From an uncultured Flavobacteriales bacterium (GTDB lineage Bacteria; Bacteroidota; Bacteroidia; Palsa-965), in NCBI GenBank assembly GCA_946478675.1, contig CAMLEF010000302.1:1-5748 (forward strand): DNA of 5,748 nt. The letters are read 5' to 3'. The notes beneath the pieces are model-generated. The model was given only the letters and a program-made list of their open reading frames with translations. It ran no database searches and was not told where the DNA came from. Of the stretch, positions 1-5,717 are shown in pieces. The stretch's first letter is position 1; every line of letters begins with the position of its first letter. The position numbers and the translations under genes are program-made.

Positions 1-1
1 A

Positions 2-988
2 ATTGCCGTCGGCGTTACCGGTTATTTTTATCCGCGCACGCTCGGCGTCGGCTATTCCAACATCAGCGACCTGCTTTCCGGCAATCTTCCGCTGGCGATC
101 GTCTTCTCGCTTTGCGTGATGAAATTCATTTCGTGGTCGATCGCGTTGGGCAGTGGAACGTCGGGCGGAACGCTGGCGCCGTTGCTGACGATCGGCGGTG
201 CGGCGGGTGTGCTGTGCGGCAAGCTGCTGCTGGATATTTTCCCGGGATGCGGTATCACGCTTCCGTTGGCGGCGCTGACGGGAATGGCTGCGATGTTTGC
301 CGGAGCTTCACGCGCGCTGCTCACGTCGATCATATTTGCGGTGGAAACGACAGGACAACCCGGCACGTTTCTCCCGCTGCTCTGTTCGTGCGCAACGTCG
401 TTCACCGTTTCTTTTTTCCTGATGGAGAACACGATCATGACCGAGAAGATCGCGCGACGTGGCGTAAAAACTCCGCACTCGTATGAGCCCGACCTGCTCG
501 AAGTCACGAACGTGGAAAATGTCATGACGAACGAAGCGATCGCTTTCTCCACCAACAGCCCGATCGAGGATATCCGTCAATGGACGAAGAAAGAAGGCTT
601 CGACGGCAATTACATTGTGCTCACCGACGACGCGTTTGTTTTTTCGGGAATCGTCAGCACCTCGAGCCTTTACAACGAGATCAACGACGGCAAGTTGCCG
701 GCAGGCTCGCTCATCAAACGCAAAACGTCTTTTGTAAAACCGAAAGACAGCCTGAAAAAAGCAATGCACCTGATGGCGGAAGAAAACACGGACGTGCTGC
801 CGGTGATCAGCGACGAAGATGAAAAGACGTTATTGGGAATTCTCACGTATCGTGATATTCTTTCCGCATACCGTCACGGATTCGGCGATCACACGAAAAG
901 TTCGCCGAACATCTCGCTGCGGCGTCAACGCATGAAACTGCTCATGCGCGGGCAACAATTGATCTCTTCGATGAAAATGAAAAAATAA
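2..988 (+). CDS. ClC-family chloride channel/transporter with C-terminal CBS domain pair (5' truncated by window edge)
   Basis: The reading frame is open from the window edge to TAA at 986-988, giving 328 visible residues; the N-terminal part of the membrane domain, with the GSGIP and GREGP motifs, lies outside the window. Visible residues about 1-145 are the second half of a ClC membrane domain. They include GSGTSGGTLAP (50-60), the counterpart of the GxFxP ion-pathway motif, and the helix pattern TGMAAMFAGASRALLTSIIF. Two CBS domains follow: about 174-228, opening with VMT, and about 243-292, containing DVLPVISD and GILTYRDIL. CBS pairs in this family usually bind adenine nucleotides and gate transport. 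ClC proteins move chloride across the inner membrane as channels or Cl-/H+ exchangers; which applies here cannot be told, because the gating glutamate is off-window. The position matching the E. coli ClcA central tyrosine (Tyr445) appears to be Met146. The gene converges on the protease gene across a hairpin terminator. Confidence 0.93.
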   Translation: MAVGVTGYFYPRTLGVGYSNISDLLSGNLPLAIVFSLCVMKFISWSIALGSGTSGGTLAPLLTIGGAAGVLCGKLLLDIFPGCGITLPLAALTGMAAMFAGASRALLTSIIFAVETTGQPGTFLPLLCSCATSFTVSFFLMENTIMTEKIARRGVKTPHSYEPDLLEVTNVENVMTNEAIAFSTNSPIEDIRQWTKKEGFDGNYIVLTDDAFVFSGIVSTSSLYNEINDGKLPAGSLIKRKTSFVKPKDSLKKAMHLMAEENTDVLPVISDEDEKTLLGILTYRDILSAYRHGFGDHTKSSPNISLRRQRMKLLMRGQQLISSMKMKK

Positions 989-1062
989 AAAAACCACATA
1001 GGAACATAGTCAACATAGTTTCAACCCTATGTATCTATGTTCCTATGTGGTTATATTTTTTT
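987..1062. terminator. Bidirectional hairpin terminator made of CATAG units between convergent genes
   Basis: A perfect 18-bp inverted repeat has arms AACCACATAGGAACATAG (992-1009) and its exact complement (1035-1052). Inside it a further 6-bp pairing, ACATAG (1013-1018) with CTATGT (1027-1032), leaves an 8-nt loop at 1019-1026. The right arm is followed by a T-run at 1056-1062. The left arm is preceded by an A-run at 987-993, which reads as a T-run on the minus strand. The hairpin starts 4 nt after the ClC stop codon and lies 20 nt beyond the protease stop codon, so it can end transcription from both sides. Each arm carries three CATAG cores (997, 1005, 1014 on the left; complements at 1027, 1035, 1043 on the right) spaced 8-9 nt apart. 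This suggests it is also a copy of a dispersed intergenic repeat. Confidence 0.85.
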
Positions 1063-1071
1063 ACCGCGCGA

Positions 1072-2742
1072 CTACTCCTTCACAATCCGCTTCGTAAAAT
1101 GTCCCGAAGCCGACTCCACATCCAGGATATACATGCCGGCGCTCAATGCCGCCGTTTCCGTAAGATGAAAATGGTTGGTAGCATGATGCACCGCAAACAT
1201 CGATTGCGACATCAGCAAGCGTCCTGACGCATCGTAGAGACGAATATGAATGTCCTGGTCGCCGACGGAATAAAAGCTGAATTGTAATTCATCCGTGAAC
1301 GGGTTCGGGCTCACTTCGGAAAGCTGGTCGGCGGTCGGCGCAACGGTATTGCCGGAGAGGTAAAGGTTCGCGGCGCAGAAATCGGGAATGCCGTAGCCAA
1401 GCAATGAATCCGGGTTCGCATACTGGCTGGCGCTCATCTCGATCACCGAATACAATTGCATGTTGTTCATCGTCGGGTGCGCCTGCCAGAGACAAGCGAC
1501 CATCCCGCAGAGGATCGGTGAAGCGAATGAAGTGCCGTTACCGGTTTGTGTTCCGGTGCCGAACGGATCACACACGACGGAGTTGCCGCCCTGCGCGCCG
1601 AGGTTCGGTTTCACTGCGCCGTCGGGAGCCGGTCCGCGCGAGCTGAAGCCGGTGACGTTGCCCGAAGCATCCGTCGCTGCGATCGCCAGCGCACTGTCTG
1701 CATCTGCCGGCGTGCCGATGTAGAACCACGGCGACTGACCGCTGTTACCGGCGCTCACGACGACAGCGATGCCTTTGCGCGCCGCCATGTTCGCTGCTTT
1801 TGCGCAAGGCGTCGTTTGTCCGTCCATGTCGGCGTACGTGTGGTTCTCGGAAGGATCGTCGAATTCGGTGTAGCCGAGCGAAGAGTTGATGACATCAGCG
1901 CCTGCACTGTCTGCAAATTCAGCAGCAGCGGCCCAGTAATATTCCTCCACGAGATATTCCGTTGCCGCTTCTTCGCTGCGCAGGAGCCAGAAGCTCGCAT
2001 CGGGCGCGGTGCCCACAAGCTGGCCGGGAAGATTGCCGCCCATGCACGACAGCACCATCGAGCCGTGCGTGTTGTCTTCGTACACCGACGTTTCATTCAT
2101 CACGAAATCGTACGTGCCGAGAATACGGTTGTTCTGGAACAGCGTATCGAACACCGGCAGCTGATCGGCGTGATAGAAACCGGCATCGATGATGGCGATC
2201 TGCATGCCCTGTCCGCGGAATCCTGCGTTGTGCAGGCATACACCGCCGAGCATGTTGATCTGGTTGTACGAAGCGCCGTAGTTCAGCGTCGACGATTCGA
2301 TGCCTACGGAACGCTGCGTATTCGCGGGATCGACAGGCGCAAAATGTTCTTCGGAAAATTTATCGGTATGCGGGTTGGCGTAACGTTGTCCCGCGCCGGT
2401 AACGCTCGCCACATACGGCAGCGCCATCACCTGGTTGAGTACGGCGGAGCTGTTGGTGAAGATGACGACGCCGTTCAGCCATTTCGATTGCGTATGCACG
2501 GTAGCGCCGGTAGCGGCCACTCCTGCGACATACGCGGGATTCACCGGCAGATCGAGCGAATCGATGGCGATGCCTTGCGCGATGCGGCGGGCCTGCGCGC
2601 GGGCGGAGAGGTACGCGTTCGGATTCGAGAGCGAATACGGCGTTCCGTTTTTATCCGTGAACTGCACCCAGTATTTATTCTGCGCGAAGATTCCGGTAAA
2701 AGAGAAAAGGGCGATGACGAAAAGGAGGAATCGGGATTTCAT
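1072..2742 (-). CDS. Secreted S8 subtilisin-like serine protease with type IX secretion C-terminal sorting domain
   Basis: This 556-residue protein is a secreted endopeptidase. Residues 1-20 form a Sec signal peptide, probably cut before Gln21. Residues about 21-125 form an N-terminal region starting KYWVQFTDKNG, likely a propeptide (inferred from position). The S8 catalytic domain spans about 150-462, with the triad Asp186 (IAIIDAGF), His226 (DNTHGSMV) and Ser405 (GNGTSFASP), plus oxyanion Asn333 (SAGNSG). All expected catalytic residues are present, so it should be active. Residues about 475-556 match the type A sorting domain of the T9SS, with SPNPF at 478-482, LYDASGRLL at 502-510, GMYILDV at 536-542 and a basic end (KRIVKE). 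This domain directs outer-membrane export and surface attachment or release. The start is fixed by the signal peptide; there is no clear Shine-Dalgarno. It lies 64 nt downstream of the lipoprotein gene and may have its own promoter. The substrate is unknown; nutrient or host protein degradation is only a guess. Confidence 0.95.
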   Translation of the reverse strand: MKSRFLLFVIALFSFTGIFAQNKYWVQFTDKNGTPYSLSNPNAYLSARAQARRIAQGIAIDSLDLPVNPAYVAGVAATGATVHTQSKWLNGVVIFTNSSAVLNQVMALPYVASVTGAGQRYANPHTDKFSEEHFAPVDPANTQRSVGIESSTLNYGASYNQINMLGGVCLHNAGFRGQGMQIAIIDAGFYHADQLPVFDTLFQNNRILGTYDFVMNETSVYEDNTHGSMVLSCMGGNLPGQLVGTAPDASFWLLRSEEAATEYLVEEYYWAAAAEFADSAGADVINSSLGYTEFDDPSENHTYADMDGQTTPCAKAANMAARKGIAVVVSAGNSGQSPWFYIGTPADADSALAIAATDASGNVTGFSSRGPAPDGAVKPNLGAQGGNSVVCDPFGTGTQTGNGTSFASPILCGMVACLWQAHPTMNNMQLYSVIEMSASQYANPDSLLGYGIPDFCAANLYLSGNTVAPTADQLSEVSPNPFTDELQFSFYSVGDQDIHIRLYDASGRLLMSQSMFAVHHATNHFHLTETAALSAGMYILDVESASGHFTKRIVKE

Positions 2743-2761
2743 GAAGAGGATTAGATCAAAT

Positions 2762-2769
2762 CAAATTTA
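2762..2769 (-). promoter_or_regulatory. Candidate Bacteroidota -7 promoter element for the protease gene
   Basis: The minus strand reads TAAATTTG here, an exact match to the Bacteroidota -7 consensus TAnnTTTG, 19 nt upstream of the protease start codon. That would give a very short leader of roughly 10-15 nt. I see no good TTTG -33 element at normal spacing, because the CACGGAG repeat occupies that region. An 8-nt degenerate motif can occur by chance, so this is tentative, and read-through from the upstream operon is also possible. Confidence 0.4.
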
Positions 2770-2780
2770 CGGAATGATTC

Positions 2781-2806
2781 AACCACGGAGACACAGGGGC
2801 ACGGAG
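2781..2806. repeat. Short 8-nt-periodic intergenic repeat (CACGGAG / CACAGGG / CACGGAG)
   Basis: Three related 7-mers begin at 2784, 2792 and 2800 (CACGGAG, CACAGGG, CACGGAG), an exact 8-nt period, introduced by AACC. The repeat ends on the base directly beside the lipoprotein stop codon (2807-2809). The opening AACCAC and the 8-nt rhythm are shared with the CATAG hairpin arm at 992-1018, which suggests two members of one repeat class. Unlike that hairpin, I find no complementary second arm nearby, so this copy should not fold as a terminator. Periodic intergenic sequence of this kind is, from memory, common in environmental bacterial genomes; its function is unknown. Confidence 0.65.
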
Positions 2807-3532
2807 TTATTTCGGCCCCCAATCTACAAGTCGGATATTGTAAATCACGCCGCTGTAAATGCGATTGGCAACAGGAACGCCGATCACAAGCGCGGTGTCA
2901 CGCACATCGATCACTTTCTTTTCGATCATTCCGACGTTGCGGGCGTAACGTTCCGAATAGTGACGGCTTTCGAGCAGGTTTTCATCGTCCTTCTGCACCA
3001 CCAGCGCCGTTGAATCGAAATGCAACGTATTGATCGAATACGGTTCGTCCACCGCCGTGTATTTGTATTTCCATTCGCCGATCGTGTTGTAGGCGTTGCC
3101 GTCCCACTTCTTGCTGACGCGCGGCACAAACGTCAAACGAATGAAACGCTGGTTCTCCTCTACTTTCTCCGCTTCGGAAGCCGTGCGCACGAACGTCCAC
3201 ACGCGGCTGATCGCCCACGGCAAACTATCATACGGAACCGTATCGATGTACGGGCGCTTGTACCGCTCCACGCGCATCGCCTGCCGGCCTTCATTGTCGG
3301 TGAAATACGATTCGATCACTTCTTTCACCTGGTAACGATAAAAATCCGTGTCGTGCTGGAACGGATCGTACACCGTGGAATCGACTTCGTAAATGCAGTA
3401 GTGACCGAGCGCGTTCGGAAAATAATTGTAGCCCGCATTTTCCGGAACAGGCTCATCTTTCTTGCAGGAAAAAACAAACGCCGACACCAGCAGCGCAAAA
3501 GCAACAGAGTGTCGGCGTAACTGATTTTTCAT
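2807..3532 (-). CDS. Putative lipoprotein of unknown function, possibly surface-exposed
   Basis: This 241-residue protein starts MKNQLRRHS, followed by a hydrophobic stretch (about 9-22) and a lipobox ending FVFS-Cys23, so signal peptidase II cleavage and lipidation at Cys23 are expected. The residues after the cysteine, KKDE, resemble the lipoprotein export signal (Lys followed by two acidic residues) described in Bacteroidota for surface display. The mature part is soluble, rich in Tyr, Asp and Val, with no further membrane segment; it begins GYNYFPNALGHYCIYEVDSTVYDPF, the style of many unannotated Bacteroidota lipoproteins. I recognise no enzymatic motif. The start at 3532 is preferred over an in-frame ATG at 3565 because the upstream version overlaps mnmA and would put 11 extra, mostly basic residues before the signal peptide. 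It lies 4 nt downstream of mnmA, so it is very likely co-transcribed and translationally coupled. Confidence 0.85.
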   Translation of the reverse strand: MKNQLRRHSVAFALLVSAFVFSCKKDEPVPENAGYNYFPNALGHYCIYEVDSTVYDPFQHDTDFYRYQVKEVIESYFTDNEGRQAMRVERYKRPYIDTVPYDSLPWAISRVWTFVRTASEAEKVEENQRFIRLTFVPRVSKKWDGNAYNTIGEWKYKYTAVDEPYSINTLHFDSTALVVQKDDENLLESRHYSERYARNVGMIEKKVIDVRDTALVIGVPVANRIYSGVIYNIRLVDWGPK

Positions 3533-3536
3533 GCGG

Positions 3537-4694
3537 TTACGAAATGATCGGCGACGCAGCGGCATTCTTCTTCAGCGAAGGAAAAGCCACTGACTGGCGA
3601 TCGATGAAACCGCCACCGACGAGATCATCGCCTTCGTAGAAGACGGCAGATTGTCCGGGCGCAACGCCGCTCACGGGTTGATGGAACAGCGCTTTCACTT
3701 TGCGGACACCATCCACGGTTTCTTCCGTCAGCGTAGCGGGCGTGCCGGCATCTTTGTAACGGATCTTCGTGAGGCCGACAAAATCCTGCGGCAGCGACGC
3801 GTATTTCACGAGGTTGTAATCGCGGATGAACATCTCCTGGCGCTCGAGCTCTTCTTTCGTGCCGATGACGACGGTGTTTGATTCCGGAACGATCTGCAGC
3901 ACGAACATCGGTTCGCCGAGCGCGATCTCCAGTCCTTTGCGCTGGCCGATCGTGTAGAACGGGTAACCTTTGTGCTTGCCGACGATCTTTCCATCGGAAG
4001 TCACGAAGTTGCCGCCGTCTACTTTCGCTTCGAGGCCGGGCACTTTATGCTTGAGGAACGCGCGGTAATCGTTTTCCGGGATGAAGCAGATCTCGTAGCT
4101 CTCGCTTTTTTTCGCGAGCTCTTCGTAACCGGCGTCCATCGCCATCTGGCGGATCTCCGACTTGCGGAATTTTCCGAGCGGGAAGATCGTGCGCTTCAGG
4201 CTTTCCTGCGAAAGTCCCCACAGCACGTACGATTGATCTTTCGCTTCGTCGAGCCCTTTCGAGATGACGTAGCGTTCGTTCTCCAGTCGCACTTTCGCAT
4301 AGTGGCCGGTGGCGATGAATTCGCATCCGAGCTGGTCGGCGCGTTTGAGCAGCGCTTCCCATTTGATATGCGTATTGCAGAGCACACACGGGTTCGGCGT
4401 GCGCCCGGCGAGATATTCTTCGACGAAGTTGTTGATGATGTGATCACCGAACTCTCCGCGGATATCGAGAATGTAATGCGGGAAACCGAGGTTCACCGCC
4501 AGTGTGCGCGCGTCGTTGATGGAATCGAGGCTGCAGCAGCCGGTCTCTTTGCGCGAGCCGCCGGCGGATGCATAATCCCACGTTTTCATCGTGATCCCGA
4601 TCACTTCATACCCCTCTTCATGCAGCATGAGCGCCGTTACCGAACTGTCGATACCGCCGCTCATCGCTACAAGTACTTTTCCTTTTTTGCTCAT
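3537..4694 (-). CDS. mnmA: tRNA-uridine 2-sulfurtransferase MnmA
   Basis: MnmA adds sulfur to C2 of the wobble uridine (U34) in tRNA-Lys, -Glu and -Gln. It activates the uridine with ATP and takes sulfur from a cysteine desulfurase/relay system in the cytoplasm. The 385-residue product has the usual length. It shows the PP-loop SGGIDSS (12-18), TPNPCVLCN (99-107), ATGHYAKV (128-135), KDQSYVLWGL (152-161), the ICFIPEN segment (202-208), KGYPFYTIGQRKGL (242-255) and a C-terminal beta-barrel with VAPGQSAVFYEGD (344-356). By alignment to E. coli MnmA (Asp99, Cys102, Cys199), the catalytic cysteines are Cys106 and Cys203. The aspartate is replaced by Cys103, giving a CxxC-type active site. The start at 4694 is supported by a Shine-Dalgarno 7 nt upstream; an in-frame ATG at 4718 would overlap the MORN gene. 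It starts 1 nt after the MORN gene stop and ends 4 nt before the lipoprotein gene. Confidence 0.97.
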   Translation of the reverse strand: MSKKGKVLVAMSGGIDSSVTALMLHEEGYEVIGITMKTWDYASAGGSRKETGCCSLDSINDARTLAVNLGFPHYILDIRGEFGDHIINNFVEEYLAGRTPNPCVLCNTHIKWEALLKRADQLGCEFIATGHYAKVRLENERYVISKGLDEAKDQSYVLWGLSQESLKRTIFPLGKFRKSEIRQMAMDAGYEELAKKSESYEICFIPENDYRAFLKHKVPGLEAKVDGGNFVTSDGKIVGKHKGYPFYTIGQRKGLEIALGEPMFVLQIVPESNTVVIGTKEELERQEMFIRDYNLVKYASLPQDFVGLTKIRYKDAGTPATLTEETVDGVRKVKALFHQPVSGVAPGQSAVFYEGDDLVGGGFIDRQSVAFPSLKKNAAASPIIS

Positions 4695-4695
4695 C

Positions 4696-5505
4696 TCATT
4701 GTCCTCCGCCCGTTGCATTCGGGTCTTGCCCGTTGTATCCGGGTTCCTGTTCGATATTTTTATTCAGCTCTTCGGGTTTGATCAGTTGTTCCTGGCTCTT
4801 CAGCTTGCCGAGCTCCCAGATCTCTGTGGCTTTTACGGAACCATCGGCGTTGTAATACACCCATTTTCCGTGCTTCACCGCGTGCTGGTAGCTGCCGACG
4901 ATGTTGATGCGCCCGTCGGGGAAATACCAGACGGCTTTTCCTTCGAGGTTGCCGGCTACGTACGTCGCTTCTTCCTTCTTGGTGCCGTCGATGAAATATT
5001 CCACGTAAGGGCCTTCTTCAACGCCGTTCTTGAAAATCGTGACGCTCGCCACCTGCTTCGTCCCGGGATGATAGACGACCGACTTGCCTTCTTTCTTTCC
5101 CTTCACGTATGTCTCTTCGGAAAGCAGCTCGCCGTTCTGATAATCCGTATAAAATTTCCAGACGCTGTCTTTCTGCTGGTTGAGGTACTTTCCTTCCGCC
5201 TGGATGTAGCCGTTGATGTAATACATCTTCGCGTAAGAAACGGGACCGCCGTTGCGAAAATCCATTTCCGTCATCTTGCGGCCTTCCGTGTCGTAATACG
5301 TGAACATGCCGTAAGGCTTATCGTCCTTGAACTGGCCGACGTAAACGACGGTTCCCTGCTCATCGACTTTCTTCCAGGCGCCTTGTTTGAGGCCTTTCTC
5401 GTCGGTCTTGTTCGGGTAAATACCGGCAGGTGCCTGCGCCATCACGAAAGCGGGGATCGCGAGCAGCAGGAAAAGCGACAGGAAATTGATTTTCAAGGGT
5501 TTCAT
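4696..5505 (-). CDS. Secreted MORN-type (MORN_2/YwqK-like) repeat protein
   Basis: This 269-residue protein has a signal peptide (about 1-23, core FLSLFLLLAIPAFVMA, probable cut before Gln24), so it is exported; with no lipobox cysteine it is probably periplasmic or secreted. About seven repeats of 22-31 residues run from 38 to 234, following a pattern of G-x-W/Y-x-x-Y/F, D/x-G, then an E/Q-x-x-Y/F strand and KDGK-like turn. Clear examples are GKAVWYFPDGRINIVGSY (189-206) and GKWVYYNADGSVKATEIW (213-230). These are MORN_2-type repeats, which fold as beta-hairpin arrays. Databases often label such proteins YwqK-family antitoxins, but nothing here supports a toxin-antitoxin role. The tail (about 243-269) is polar and Gly-rich. 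The start at 5505 is chosen because it begins the signal peptide; a longer frame to 5679 adds 58 non-signal residues and crosses the promoter and hairpin. It is the first gene of the mnmA operon. Function unknown. Confidence 0.88.
   Translation of the reverse strand: MKPLKINFLSLFLLLAIPAFVMAQAPAGIYPNKTDEKGLKQGAWKKVDEQGTVVYVGQFKDDKPYGMFTYYDTEGRKMTEMDFRNGGPVSYAKMYYINGYIQAEGKYLNQQKDSVWKFYTDYQNGELLSEETYVKGKKEGKSVVYHPGTKQVASVTIFKNGVEEGPYVEYFIDGTKKEEATYVAGNLEGKAVWYFPDGRINIVGSYQHAVKHGKWVYYNADGSVKATEIWELGKLKSQEQLIKPEELNKNIEQEPGYNGQDPNATGGGQ
4702..4707 (-). promoter_or_regulatory. Shine-Dalgarno of mnmA inside the end of the upstream gene
   Basis: The minus strand reads GGAGGA with 7 nt to the ATG at 4694. 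It lies within the last codons of the MORN-repeat gene, whose product ends Gly-Gly-Gly-Gln. This is the only strong Shine-Dalgarno I see in the window and it decides the mnmA start in favour of 4694 over 4718. It also points to translational coupling, since ribosomes finishing the upstream gene stop 1 nt before the mnmA ATG. Confidence 0.75.
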
Positions 5506-5513
5506 AGGCGGTA

Positions 5514-5521
5514 CAAAGTTA
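5514..5521 (-). promoter_or_regulatory. Candidate Bacteroidota -7 promoter element for the MORN-mnmA-lipoprotein operon
   Basis: The minus strand reads TAACTTTG, an exact match to TAnnTTTG, ending only 8 nt before the ATG at 5505. A transcript starting 5-7 nt downstream would have almost no leader, consistent with the lack of a usable Shine-Dalgarno. A TTTTTG occurs further upstream on the same strand, but 27 nt from the -7 element, longer than the roughly 20 nt usual for the -33 TTTG, so only the -7 half is convincing. Confidence 0.5.
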
Positions 5522-5632
5522 AGAAGTTTCCTCCTGACTTGCCAGACACAAAAAGCCTGCCAGCGGAGTTGACAGCATAAGCGGCGTTCCCTGAAAAGTA
5601 ACGGAAATTCATGAAAAAAGTTGCCTGAAACA

Positions 5633-5695
5633 GTCGGCCGGTTTGCCGGTTGTCGGTCGTCAGTAACAAAGACTGACACCCGACAACCGGCCGAC
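5633..5695. terminator. GC-rich hairpin, probable terminator of the right-edge minus-strand gene
   Basis: An inverted repeat pairs 5645-5664 (starting GCCGGTTGTCGG) with 5672-5691. It covers 20 positions with two adjacent mismatches and a 7-nt loop, AACAAAG. The 7-mer GCCGGTT is duplicated in tandem at 5637 and 5645, so the outer right arm (5685-5695) can pair instead with 5633-5643, giving two alternative folds. It lies 22 nt beyond the probable stop codon at 5718-5720 and upstream of the MORN operon promoter. On the minus strand the T-run (5614-5619) is about 13 nt beyond the stem rather than directly next to it, so this is not a classical intrinsic terminator. It could instead be a repetitive palindromic element. 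Confidence 0.55.
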
Positions 5696-5717
5696 CGAGC
5701 GTCGGGTCGTGCGAGAA

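Noticed and set aside
992..1052. CRISPR-like array from regularly spaced CATAG motifs
   Set aside because: The repeats are 5-8 nt with almost no spacer and are arranged as an inverted repeat, not as direct repeats with unique spacers.
1546..2754. Long plus-strand open frame (402 codons) opposite the protease gene
   Set aside because: Its product is rich in Arg, His and Val with no recognisable domain, and the opposite strand carries a full catalytic triad, signal peptide and sorting domain. It is an antisense shadow of GC-biased codon use.
2772..2780. GAATGATTC palindrome upstream of the protease gene as an operator
   Set aside because: Only 4 bp per arm, expected often by chance; no second copy or link to a regulator is visible.
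3972..4781. Plus-strand open frame (269 codons) opposite mnmA
   Set aside because: mnmA is unambiguous on the other strand; this frame shows no motif and is explained by codon bias.
4696..5505. Toxin-antitoxin role suggested by the YwqK-like repeats
   Set aside because: The protein has a signal peptide and no partner toxin gene lies next to it; the antitoxin label is a database habit for MORN_2 repeats.
5530..5535. AGGAGG on the minus strand, a perfect Shine-Dalgarno sequence, upstream of the MORN gene
   Set aside because: It is 24 nt from the ATG, upstream of the -7 element, and has no in-frame start codon at proper spacing.
4591..5580. Long plus-strand open frame (329 codons) opposite the MORN gene, with hydrophobic stretches
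   Set aside because: It overlaps both the MORN gene and the start of mnmA antisense, and its apparent hydrophobic segments mirror Lys/Glu/Tyr codons of the real gene. No family features.
5506..5679. N-terminal extension of the MORN gene to an ATG at 5679
   Set aside because: The extra 58 residues are Arg/Phe-rich, precede an obvious signal peptide, and would cross the -7 promoter element and part of the hairpin.
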